A stretch of 64,000 bases of DNA from Citrobacter gillenii. Its GTDB lineage: Bacteria; Pseudomonadota; Gammaproteobacteria; Enterobacterales; Enterobacteriaceae. The translations under genes and the position numbers were made by a program. The DNA lies in contig NZ_SUQN01000007.1 in NCBI RefSeq assembly GCF_013337685.1, positions 310,001 to 374,000 of the forward strand, given 5' to 3'. The notes under the pieces are model-generated. The model was not told the origin of the DNA and ran no database searches. It was given only the letters and a program-made list of their open reading frames with translations. Shown here piece by piece: positions 5,542 through 13,708 of this stretch (the first letter of the stretch is position 1; each line of letters opens with the position of its first letter).

Positions 5542-8325
5542 TCAGAAGTTATATTTCACACCCAGCATACCGCGGGTATCGCCGTAGCCTTTGTCGCCGA
5601 CCTGTTGAGCCACGTTGCTCCACACGTTGAGACGCGGAGTGATTTGGCCTTCGACGCCGACTTTCAGTTCGGCGATGTTTTTTGTGCCGCGCATGTCGTT
5701 GCTGACATCGTCCATTTTCACGCGGGCGGTCTGCGTATTGTGGATCCAGTTGGCTTCGACAAACGGTTGGAACTCGCGAGATTTACCGTCGTCGATGGCG
5801 TTGTGACCGTTGATAAAAGCTTTCACGCCCAGACGGGTCATCAGGTTGCCTGCAGTGTCATCCTTCACGCGGGTACCGTTCGCTTCGCGGTGGTCGTCGG
5901 CCTGCACGTCCATCCACACCACCTGCGCTTTCGGTTGCAGCCAGTAGCTGTTGCGCTCGCTTTCACCCAGTTTGACGCTATAACCGGCTTCTACCGAGGC
6001 GGTAATTCCGCTGGATTTATACTTTTCCGCAGCCTGCTCCTGACCCATCACCTTGTTATCAAACCAGTTGTACAGCACCCAGCTATCCACATAAGTACCG
6101 GTCTTGTCGGCGTCATTCGCGTACCAGGTACCGTACAGACCCACGCTGTAACCGGTAACCTGACCGCGTGATGCGTAACCGGTCAGACTGGACTGCGTGC
6201 GGTTCTGGCTGTTAGCGTAGCCTGCCATCGCGCCGATGTGCCAGCGATCGAGACCGTCGCTACTCCACTGTGCCAGGTCGCCGCCTAACTGCAATACATA
6301 GCTGTTGCTTTGAGTTTTCAACTGCCCGCTGCCATCTTTAAAGCGGGTATGGCCGCCGACGTTGCGCATCCACAGGCTGGTGACTTTTTTCTCGCCCGTC
6401 AGCATATCGGTGTACTGCGTTTCCCCCAGACGATCGTGCAGTCGGGTCATAAACAAGGTATTGGCGGCAAAGTTGTTAGCCAGATAGCTGCCCGCTTCCG
6501 GGCGGTACTGCTGTTCAGTTACCGGCGGCACAACAGGCTCTTCTGGCTCAGGGATCACCGGGTCCACGGGATCAATGGGGTCTGGATCAACCGGCTCAGG
6601 GTCAGTTGGGTCGACAGGATCGGGGTCAACCGGACCAGGTGGAGTGACCGGAATAAAACTGGTCAGATACCAGTTGTTGTCCTTCTGTACCACGTTGTAA
6701 TCATACGCACCGGCAACAATACGGCCCGCTTTTTCAAAGGTACCGTCGGAATTGCCCGCCACTTCAATGATTTCAATTCCTTCTACGGTTTGCGCCCCGG
6801 TTCCGCCGATGTTGTTCACCACCACGAACGTGTTACCCGCCGTATTGCCAAGTACCTTCAGCTTATCGGTTTCGGAGGCGTCATCATGAAGCACGGTGTT
6901 AAAAACCAGTTTGCCGCCGTTGCCGGTGAAATCCTCATTGATGGTCAGCGTCTGCCACGCTTCGTCGCCACCGTGGCCAAAGTTAACGACTGCCCCGCGG
7001 TTTAACGTCAGGTCGGTGAGCGTTGAGCTGTGGGTCATATTCCACGTCGCATCGCGCATTTGCAGCGAGATAACCCCCGTCCCTGCCGTGGCACTGGTGA
7101 TATATGACGCCCCATTCCACAACGAGTTATCGGTCATGTTGAGCTTAATCGTACTGTTTTGCTGCGCCAGCGTGCTGGTCGCCGCAGTGCCGCTGGCGGC
7201 GTGCAAATCACCGTCGATGAGGAAGCGCCCGCCAGCGGAGCCGTCTACGGTACCGCCCGTTTCAGTGCTGATAGCATAGCTTTCATTGCTGTGATCGCCC
7301 GCCATGGTAATGGCGGCACCGCCTGCCAGGTTTATCGCACCGCGTGAAATCGCAAACAGGCCGCGTGGCGCTTTGCTGTATGAAGTCGCTTTTCCAGCAC
7401 TGTTCACGCTAATGGTCGCGTTGTCGCCCAGATTCACGGTCGCGTTCGTGGAGTAGACCGCATGTGCACTGATACCGTTCACCGTAATCGTGGCGTTATT
7501 GCCCAGTTCCGTTTTGGACGATGAGGCGGCATAAATCCCCGTTGAGGAAGCACCCGACGTCTCGATGGTAGCGTCATTGCCAAGCAGGATCGAGGAACCA
7601 CTCCGCCCGGTGCGAAGACCTTCAGAGCCGTCGCCGGTCGTCACAATGTGTGCCCGGTCGCCAACGACAATCGTATTTTTGGCCTCCGTGGCGTCTTTCA
7701 TTGCGTTTGCAGTGATACCACGCCCCTGGTAACCGGTGGTTTGAATATACAGATCGTCACCGACATAGATATTTGCCGAACCTGTCCAGCCCTGGCTTAG
7801 CGAGTTATAACCGGCATTGATCCCATCACCATCCTGACCATCCACATAAATGGAGGTACGGTCGCCGGTGATAATAAAGACCGGGTTATCTGGCGTATTA
7901 GCTCCGTGTGTACGGATACCATCAACGTCTTTACCGTTGTTAGCGGCATTCTTTGACTGAGTACGAATCGTCAGGTCATCACCGAAAATAACCCCTGGGC
8001 TTCCCGTGTTGCCGTTCTGAATAACGGTAAGGGAGTGTTCAAAGGCTTCTGCGCCAGGTCCATTAAGCGTCACCCCGTGGCCATAAACGGGAATCGTGCC
8101 CGCATTCCATTGATAAACATAATTCGGCAACGCGCTGGTTTTCGCGAAATGAGCATTCGCCTGAGCAGGAATTAACGCCTGCAATTCCGGGGGCAAACTG
8201 CTCACCAGCCCGCTGGAGGGAAGACTGTCGACATCCACCCATGCCGCGTGGGATGAAAATACCATAGAAGCTAATGCGGCAGACACCGCTATGGCTAGAC
8301 GTGAGTAATACTTAGGATTGGGCAT
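5542..8325 (-). CDS. MisL-like autotransporter adhesin (type V secretion)
   Basis: 927 residues from the ATG at 8325, which has AGGAGG six bases upstream; the in-frame ATG at 8340 would start before that site and is unlikely. A Sec signal peptide ends at about residue 27 (SSHA). Residues about 30-540 are a beta-helix passenger with repeated rungs of the type G(N/D)(D/N)ATI. A Pro/Asp-rich linker with repeated PDPVDP lies at about 555-604. The C-terminal 300 residues form the AIDA/pertactin-type beta-barrel ending in KYNF, with the terminal Phe required for BAM insertion. The protein would be displayed on the outer surface. In Salmonella SPI-3, misL also lies at selC next to fidL and marT; MisL binds fibronectin and aids intestinal colonisation. 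The presence of both partners here supports a MisL-like role, but the passenger may bind another ligand. Confidence 0.82.
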   Translation of the reverse strand: MPNPKYYSRLAIAVSAALASMVFSSHAAWVDVDSLPSSGLVSSLPPELQALIPAQANAHFAKTSALPNYVYQWNAGTIPVYGHGVTLNGPGAEAFEHSLTVIQNGNTGSPGVIFGDDLTIRTQSKNAANNGKDVDGIRTHGANTPDNPVFIITGDRTSIYVDGQDGDGINAGYNSLSQGWTGSANIYVGDDLYIQTTGYQGRGITANAMKDATEAKNTIVVGDRAHIVTTGDGSEGLRTGRSGSSILLGNDATIETSGASSTGIYAASSSKTELGNNATITVNGISAHAVYSTNATVNLGDNATISVNSAGKATSYSKAPRGLFAISRGAINLAGGAAITMAGDHSNESYAISTETGGTVDGSAGGRFLIDGDLHAASGTAATSTLAQQNSTIKLNMTDNSLWNGASYITSATAGTGVISLQMRDATWNMTHSSTLTDLTLNRGAVVNFGHGGDEAWQTLTINEDFTGNGGKLVFNTVLHDDASETDKLKVLGNTAGNTFVVVNNIGGTGAQTVEGIEIIEVAGNSDGTFEKAGRIVAGAYDYNVVQKDNNWYLTSFIPVTPPGPVDPDPVDPTDPEPVDPDPIDPVDPVIPEPEEPVVPPVTEQQYRPEAGSYLANNFAANTLFMTRLHDRLGETQYTDMLTGEKKVTSLWMRNVGGHTRFKDGSGQLKTQSNSYVLQLGGDLAQWSSDGLDRWHIGAMAGYANSQNRTQSSLTGYASRGQVTGYSVGLYGTWYANDADKTGTYVDSWVLYNWFDNKVMGQEQAAEKYKSSGITASVEAGYSVKLGESERNSYWLQPKAQVVWMDVQADDHREANGTRVKDDTAGNLMTRLGVKAFINGHNAIDDGKSREFQPFVEANWIHNTQTARVKMDDVSNDMRGTKNIAELKVGVEGQITPRLNVWSNVAQQVGDKGYGDTRGMLGVKYNF

Positions 8326-8399
8326 AATTGCCTCCTGCATTTAGGCGTAGAAAGTCCACCACATCGTAATAATGTGGAAATAATAAAAATGAAAAAAAG

Positions 8400-9017
8400 T
8401 TATAAAATATTCGAGATTATTTTATGAATACTATGTCCCAGTTTTTCTTCAAGACGAAGTTTATAGACGTAAATTTTCTTAATATCGATATTATCTGTGA
8501 CGGTGATTTGCTGAATACTTTTCCCCGACATAAAACGCTTCAGCAATATCATTTCCGTGTAGTTTAATGATCGTCCACGCTTGCTGTTAGCCTGGTGACC
8601 TGTGAACAGTCGGTGAATCTTCTGATGCTGAACAATATCATCATCGTCAGAATAAATAATGCCTTGTATGTAACTGCTTTTCGACAACCAGTAATTGGCT
8701 AACGGTGTCAGATTCCGGTCAGAGAGCAGGACAATACGCATCCCGCTACGGGCTAAACGGTCAACCCACTGCGGATCGGCGAACAAGCGCAGATTCGGGA
8801 ACGAAAAGTCGACAAAAATAAAGCCCTGGGACAAATGATTTTGATTATTAAGCAGAAGTTTTTCAACGATCCCTGCTTTCAAAAAACGATTCCCCTCAGG
8901 CCAGATAGCAAAAGTAGCACGGTGACAATACTGTGCGCGTACCGCAGGCTGCGGAAATAAAGAGCAGGATAATTCACAACTTATGCAACGAACATTTGGT
9001 GGCGGTTTTCTCTTCAT
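8400..9017 (-). CDS. LuxR-type transcriptional regulator of the autotransporter cassette
   Basis: 205 residues from the ATG at 9017 (GGAG nine bases upstream; a TTG at 9026 is too close to it). The C-terminal region (residues about 145-205, RSLNYTEMILLKRFMSGKSI to KKIYVYKLRLEEKLGH) is a LuxR/FixJ helix-turn-helix. The N-terminal part lacks a phosphorylatable receiver pattern and resembles the degenerate pseudo-receiver of RcsA/CsgD/BglJ-type proteins. Cysteines cluster near the N-terminus (RCISCELSC), which could bind a metal or sense redox state; this is speculative. It is transcribed in the same direction as the autotransporter, 75 bases ahead of it, so it may be co-transcribed with it or control it. 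I do not recall an equivalent in Salmonella SPI-3. Confidence 0.78.
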   Translation of the reverse strand: MKRKPPPNVRCISCELSCSLFPQPAVRAQYCHRATFAIWPEGNRFLKAGIVEKLLLNNQNHLSQGFIFVDFSFPNLRLFADPQWVDRLARSGMRIVLLSDRNLTPLANYWLSKSSYIQGIIYSDDDDIVQHQKIHRLFTGHQANSKRGRSLNYTEMILLKRFMSGKSIQQITVTDNIDIKKIYVYKLRLEEKLGHSIHKIISNIL

Positions 9018-9589
9018 CAAAAACAACTCCTGTAATTTTTTCCTTCAATATTTCACTGGTAAATAAATGTGTCAATCGACACGCTACGCGCGCCCCGTTA
9101 GTCAATTAAATTCAGTCATTAAAAATGTTATAAAGTCTTATCAGCAAATTAATACGGATGGTAAATAACCTGATACCAATCAGTATATGCGTATCTTTTC
9201 TCAGACAAATAACCATAACATTAGGAATTTTGCACATAAATCACGGCACCAGGATAAATAATCACATAGCACTATTTGCTAAAAAACCGACACAGGAGAT
9301 AATTATCAGTAACATTAATCCGATAATTTAATCACTCTGGCGGCGTGGTGAATAAATATAAGGGTAATTCTGATAAATCTGTAATGAATTCTCATTACTT
9401 AACCTTAGTTCATTCTCACCTAAGATTTATCTATGCTATCCGTTTGTATTTTAATGATTTTATTTCGTCACCTAAGAACTTTATCACTGATGATGTGCAA
9501 AGACCGAGGCGTTTTTGCGATTTGTATGTAGAATTAAAGGGGGTGTCAACGGCACTCCGTGATACGTCTTTGTTACTGAGGGCCGGGCA
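9018..9589. other. long AT-rich divergent control region of the MisL/MarT-like cassette
   Basis: 572 bases between the leftward LuxR-type gene and the rightward ToxR-like gene, clearly more AT-rich than the genome average, as expected for H-NS-silenced island promoters. A 14-base inverted repeat (GTGTC, four bases, GACAC) lies at 9069-9082 and CTTAG/CTAAG half-sites at 9413-9424. Short frames here (9345-9707 plus, 9431-9676 minus) overlap the marT-like gene and show no family resemblance. Confidence 0.5.
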
Positions 9590-10363
9590 TTGTACCTTAT
9601 CAATCAGTTGGTCGAATTTAATCCTGATAACAGAAGTCTGGTTAACCAGCAGACCGGGCGGTCGATTCAACTGCAACTGCCAGCCTCACTCTGCTTTTTG
9701 TATTTAATTACGCACCCAAATGAAATTGTTTCTCAGAACACGCTGCTAAAAGTGGGTTGGGGGGAGCGCAATAATGTCACCACAACCAATACCTTTTATC
9801 AGGCAATCCTGACGCTGCGTAAAGCGCTGGAGGAAGTAGGGCTGCCTCGTGACACGGTAAAAACTATTTCTCGCCGAGGGCTAAGATTAACGGAAAATAC
9901 GCAGGTAGAAGTCATAACGCACACACAAAGTGATGTTTCCTTACCGCCAGTGATTGAAGAAAACACAACACCCGTAACAATAGTGCCCTCACCGAAACAA
10001 ACAACGCCGATCCCACGATGGGGGATTATTTTTACCCTCAGCGTGCTTATTGCTACCCTGGTTATCTGGCTGGTGTGGTATCAGAAACGCCCGGCGATGC
10101 CATTTAACGCCTTCGTCTCTATTTCCATGCGAATTCCCTCAAATCAAAACTGCAAAATTTATTATTCACCGAATGAACACAATCTGGACGGTTATTTCAA
10201 TTTGATGCAATCGCATCCCTCTCTCTGTGAAAAAAACCATTATGTGTTCCTTGCCGGTTACCGCAAAGCCGAGAGAGTGGTCGCCTTTGTCTGTGATAAA
10301 GACGCACGAACGGATGCTTCTGCGTTTTGTACCAGCCATTATTACTGGATGCGTGCGCAATGA
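9590..10363 (+). CDS. MarT-like ToxR-family membrane-bound transcription regulator
   Basis: 257 residues. Residues 1-105 form a winged helix of the OmpR/ToxR type (NQQTGRSIQLQLPASLCFLY, then NTFYQAILTLRKALEEVGL and TISRRGLRL). A single transmembrane helix spans about 144-164 and a periplasmic domain of about 90 residues with four cysteines follows. This layout is that of ToxR, CadC and Salmonella MarT, which bind DNA while anchored in the inner membrane. Upstream of codon 1 the frame closes at a TGA (9560-9562) without an ATG or GTG, so the start appears to be TTG at 9590, with TGAGG eight bases before it. The stop overlaps the fidL-like ATG (ATGA). In Salmonella MarT activates misL; the same link is likely here. 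Confidence 0.82.
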   Translation: MYLINQLVEFNPDNRSLVNQQTGRSIQLQLPASLCFLYLITHPNEIVSQNTLLKVGWGERNNVTTTNTFYQAILTLRKALEEVGLPRDTVKTISRRGLRLTENTQVEVITHTQSDVSLPPVIEENTTPVTIVPSPKQTTPIPRWGIIFTLSVLIATLVIWLVWYQKRPAMPFNAFVSISMRIPSNQNCKIYYSPNEHNLDGYFNLMQSHPSLCEKNHYVFLAGYRKAERVVAFVCDKDARTDASAFCTSHYYWMRAQ

Positions 10364-10824
10364 AAAAAACCTGCACGATTATTCTGGTCAGTATTGGGCT
10401 GGCGACGGTTCTCGGTTCAGGTGCCTGGCTATGGCATTCGCGATATGCCGAACAACCACTGAATTGCATCGGCAACGTAGAGTGGAATATTGGTGACAAA
10501 CGCTTTACCGGCACGGTGTCGTACCGGATGTACCAGCATGAAGGGCTGGCGACCATTAACGGCAGGCTGTATGGACATCACACCACGGACGTCAGCAGGA
10601 ACATTTATTTTAGCTACACCCAACAGCGCGATGCCCGCGTGCTGCAGACGATGCAGGTGGTCAAAACTTTCGCCGATACAGCGGATGAAGATGATATTAA
10701 CAGCACATTGCCAGGGTTTTATCGCCAGAGCGGGCGAGGCCTGAGCCTGGTTATGGAGGAGTATAAAGGCGCGTGGATTTTTGCGACGTCGAATGTTCCC
10801 TCACTGTATTGTCGCAAAAGATAA
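10360..10824 (+). CDS. FidL-like membrane protein
   Basis: 154 residues starting at the ATG that overlaps the stop of the marT-like gene, so the two are translationally coupled. One N-terminal transmembrane segment (TCTIILVSIGLATVLGSGAW, about residues 4-23) is followed by a periplasmic domain with conserved Cys near both ends (LNCIGNVEWN and SLYCRKR). Size, layout and position match FidL of SPI-3. By analogy with ToxR-ToxS pairs, it probably interacts with the periplasmic part of the MarT-like protein to stabilise it or modulate its signal. No enzyme motif is visible. Confidence 0.78.
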   Translation: MKKTCTIILVSIGLATVLGSGAWLWHSRYAEQPLNCIGNVEWNIGDKRFTGTVSYRMYQHEGLATINGRLYGHHTTDVSRNIYFSYTQQRDARVLQTMQVVKTFADTADEDDINSTLPGFYRQSGRGLSLVMEEYKGAWIFATSNVPSLYCRKR

Positions 10825-11151
10825 TATCGTAATTTCACTTAAATCCAGCATTCACATTTATCATCATTGACTTACGCGACATGGGTCACTGAATCCAGTA
10901 ATAAGCCATTGCTATTCTTCTCCCCGAATCAGGAAGCATCCTGAATACCTCGATATCCACTGCGTAAAAATCAAGCGAAATGGACGTGTTAGAGCGTCCA
11001 GAAGACTTTAACCGACGGATGGATATGCGGAGATAACGTGGGCAGGGGCGTTTATCTCTCTGGCGAGCCATGCCTGACAGTACAGGCGTGATCGCATTAA
11101 GGAAACGGTGTGTTTCCGATGTACTTATGGCGTACTTATGAGGGATACATA
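10825..11151. other. leader region of the C69 dipeptidase gene
   Basis: 327 bases without a supported gene. Near the 3' end there is a hairpin GCCTG/CAGGC, a second hairpin GGAAACGGTGTGTTTCC at 11101-11117, and a tandem copy of GTACTTATG at 11121-11129 and 11132-11140, just before the start codon. These may form regulator sites or mRNA structure; no known riboswitch is recognised. Confidence 0.45.
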
Positions 11152-12648
11152 ATGTTTAGTTTTAAAAAGTGCCTGATTGCACTTTCAGTAAACCTGGCGG
11201 TTGTTTCATCCGGTTTTGCGTGTACGACCCTGCTGGTCGGCAATGAAGCCTCGGCGGACGGCTCAATGTTGGTGGCCCGTAGCGCAGACAGCGACGCGCT
11301 GAAAGCACAGCATTTTTTGATTCATCCGGCGAAACAGAACCAGACCGGGGTATACAGCACCAAAGCACATAATGGTGCGAATGATTTTACCTGGCCGCTG
11401 CCGAAAAACTCTCTGCGTTACACTACAGTGCCTAACTGGAAAACCCAGCTGCACGGAGCCACCGGTTTTAACGAACTGGGCGTTGGCGTCAGCGGGACAG
11501 AATCTATTTTTGCTTCATCGAAGGCGCTGGCCGTTGACCCGTACGTTGAGGATAAAGGGATCACCGAAGACGATATCCCGGACATCTTACTGTCACAGAG
11601 CAAAACCGCACGTGACGCGGTGGCCCTGCTGGGGCATATCGTTGAAACCGTCGGCGCAGGTGAAGGTTTCGGCGTTGCCGTCGTGGATGATAAAGAAATC
11701 TGGTATCTGGAAACCGGTAGCGGTCACCAGTGGATGGCACAGCGGCTGCCAAATAATCAATATTTTGCCACCGGTAACCAGGGACGTTTACAGGATTACG
11801 ATCCACAAGACCCGAACATGATGGCGTCGAAAAACCTGGTTGAGTTCGCCAGCGAAAAAGGCCTGTACGATAAGGCCAAAGACGGCAAATTTAACTTCTC
11901 CACAGTCTATACCCGCGATGATGTGCGTGACCGTACCTATAACGACCCCCGCGTGTGGACCATCCAGAAAACGTTTAATCCTTCCGTCAATCAGGATATG
12001 GCCGCAGGCCGCGAGTTCCCGGTATTCCTGAAGCCGGAGAAGAAGATGACACTGGACGACGTGAAGTCAGTGCTGCGTAGCCACTATGAAGGCACCAGCC
12101 ATGATCCGTACACCAACGGTCTGAACGGCAAAGAGCCGTGGCGCCCCGTCAGTGTGTTCCGCACCTACGAGGCGCACGTGATGCAGGTCCGCCCGTGGCT
12201 GCCAAAAGAAATTGGTGAAACAACTTACATTGGCCTCGGTATGGCCGATCTTACCGCCTTTGTTCCTTACTACAGTGGACTGAAGGCGTATCCGGCCAAC
12301 TATACGATGGGGACGGATAAAGCTGACGATCAATCCATCTACTGGAAGTATCGTAAATTACAGACGCTGACTATGACCGATTATCCTAAGCTCGCGCCCA
12401 TCGTCAAAAAAGCCTACAAAGCGTGGGAAGACAAGGTTGCACAGGAGCAAAAAGAGGTTGAGGCCGAATATCTGAAGATGGCGAAAACCGATAAGCCTGC
12501 CGCAGATAAAATGCTGAATGACTTCAACCTGCGCATCATGGCCGACGCCGAGAAGCTGACGGAAGACCTGACGAATCAGCTGTTCACTATCCGCACTAAA
12601 GATATTCAGTCTGATATTTTCTTTGCTAACGCAGCCAAAAAAGACTGA
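11152..12648 (+). CDS. secreted C69-family dipeptidase (PipD/PepD-like)
   Basis: 498 residues from the ATG at 11152, preceded by GAGGGA; the upstream GTG at 11110 would add residues in front of the signal peptide and is unlikely. A signal sequence of about 23 residues is followed directly by CTTLLVGNEASADGSMLVAR. In this N-terminal nucleophile hydrolase family the Cys becomes the new N-terminus and the catalytic nucleophile, so Cys24 is the predicted active residue. The family includes Lactobacillus PepDA and Salmonella PipD, a SPI-5-encoded protein. It would cleave dipeptides in the periplasm or outside the cell. The long C-terminal helical segment (KAWEDKVAQEQKEVEAEYLK) is also usual. It lies downstream of the fidL-like gene with its own leader and could belong to the same island. 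Confidence 0.88.
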   Translation: MFSFKKCLIALSVNLAVVSSGFACTTLLVGNEASADGSMLVARSADSDALKAQHFLIHPAKQNQTGVYSTKAHNGANDFTWPLPKNSLRYTTVPNWKTQLHGATGFNELGVGVSGTESIFASSKALAVDPYVEDKGITEDDIPDILLSQSKTARDAVALLGHIVETVGAGEGFGVAVVDDKEIWYLETGSGHQWMAQRLPNNQYFATGNQGRLQDYDPQDPNMMASKNLVEFASEKGLYDKAKDGKFNFSTVYTRDDVRDRTYNDPRVWTIQKTFNPSVNQDMAAGREFPVFLKPEKKMTLDDVKSVLRSHYEGTSHDPYTNGLNGKEPWRPVSVFRTYEAHVMQVRPWLPKEIGETTYIGLGMADLTAFVPYYSGLKAYPANYTMGTDKADDQSIYWKYRKLQTLTMTDYPKLAPIVKKAYKAWEDKVAQEQKEVEAEYLKMAKTDKPAADKMLNDFNLRIMADAEKLTEDLTNQLFTIRTKDIQSDIFFANAAKKD

Positions 12649-12655
12649 GTCACCG

Positions 12656-12675
12656 CCAGGTAAATGGCCTGGTTT
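12656..12675 (+). terminator. weak hairpin after the C69 dipeptidase gene
   Basis: CCAGG and CCTGG pair around a seven-base loop and are followed by TTTGCT. The short stem and weak T-run make this a tentative terminator between the two convergent genes. Confidence 0.35.
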
Positions 12676-12693
12676 GCTGGTGCGGAGACGTTT

Positions 12694-13596
12694 TCAGCTC
12701 TGCGCCAGCGTTTCACACCGCGCCTTCACGGCGTCGTGCAGCAGGCGCACCGCCGTTGAAAGCTGTTTTCGGTGCGGGCAAATCATATTTAGCGGGACTT
12801 TTTCCCCCTGATAATCAGGCATCAGCAACTGCAAACGACCGTCACGTACATCTTCACTCACGTCCAGCCACGACTTATACGCAATCCCCTCACCGGCAAT
12901 CGCCAGACGACGGATCACTTCGGCGTCATCGCTCATAAACGTGCTGTTGACCTGCACACTGCTGACCTCACCGTTGCGCGTAAACGTCCAGCGGTCATGG
13001 AGTCGCCCGCGTAAGACGAAGGTCATGGCATTTAACGGCGCTAAATCATCTGGTTTTTGCGGCTCACCGTGCTGCGTAACCCACCCCGGAGAAGCCACCA
13101 GCACGCGTCGATTACCAGGAGCCACGGGCAGTGCGATGTAAGACGCATCCTCGGTATTACCATAACGAAACGCGACATCGACGGGATCTTTAAACACATC
13201 AGTCACCTGATCGGAGAAAAAGACCCGCAGGCGCAGGGCGGGGTGGCAACGACGAAATGACTGAAAAACAGGCAGCAGCAGGTTACGCCCGAGATCGGAC
13301 GGCACCGCAATTTGCAGCGTGCCGGAAATCTCATCCTCGGGTGTCTGAATTTTCTGCAGACCGGCATGCATCACGTCCAGCATCTGGCGGGCATAGGGCA
13401 ACCAGACCTCGCCTTCCGGTGTCAACCGCAGACTACGCGTGGAGCGCGCAAACAAGCGTATGGTCAGCGTGGACTCCAGGCGCTTGATGGCGGAACTGAC
13501 CTGGGCCGGCTGGACGCCGACTTCGCGCGCCGCATCACTAAAACTGTTCAGCGCCGCGGCGCGGACAAACAACGTGAGATCTTCAAGCCGGAACAT
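12694..13596 (-). CDS. LysR-family transcriptional regulator
   Basis: 300 residues from the ATG at 13596, with GGGAG five bases upstream. The N-terminal winged helix (RLEDLTLFVRAAALNSFSDA, then REVGVQPAQVSSAIKRLEST) and the C-terminal periplasmic-binding-like effector domain (residues about 90-295) are intact. It is divergent from the quinone-reductase-like gene at 13709 with a 112-base intergenic region, the classical arrangement in which a LysR protein controls the neighbour. The family often senses quinones or aldehydes in such settings; the effector here is unknown. Confidence 0.9.
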   Translation of the reverse strand: MFRLEDLTLFVRAAALNSFSDAAREVGVQPAQVSSAIKRLESTLTIRLFARSTRSLRLTPEGEVWLPYARQMLDVMHAGLQKIQTPEDEISGTLQIAVPSDLGRNLLLPVFQSFRRCHPALRLRVFFSDQVTDVFKDPVDVAFRYGNTEDASYIALPVAPGNRRVLVASPGWVTQHGEPQKPDDLAPLNAMTFVLRGRLHDRWTFTRNGEVSSVQVNSTFMSDDAEVIRRLAIAGEGIAYKSWLDVSEDVRDGRLQLLMPDYQGEKVPLNMICPHRKQLSTAVRLLHDAVKARCETLAQS

Positions 13597-13708
13597 TTTC
13601 ACTCCCCGAGTATAAGTCCTGTCGCCGTGAGGCTATTTTTCCCGTTCTGATGCCGGTTTACCATCGAATTATTCAACAGATAAACAGAATCCTGTAACCG
13701 GAGAGATT

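Noticed and set aside
5289-5630. 113-codon plus-strand frame across the toxin end, REP and autotransporter terminator
   Set aside because: It crosses a REP element and a terminator and overlaps two well-supported genes.
9345-9707. 120-codon frame overlapping the start of the marT-like gene
   Set aside because: It runs into the winged-helix coding part in another frame, has no ribosome site and no recognisable motif.
10825-11151. Riboswitch in the C69 dipeptidase leader
   Set aside because: Only short hairpins are present; none fits a known riboswitch core.
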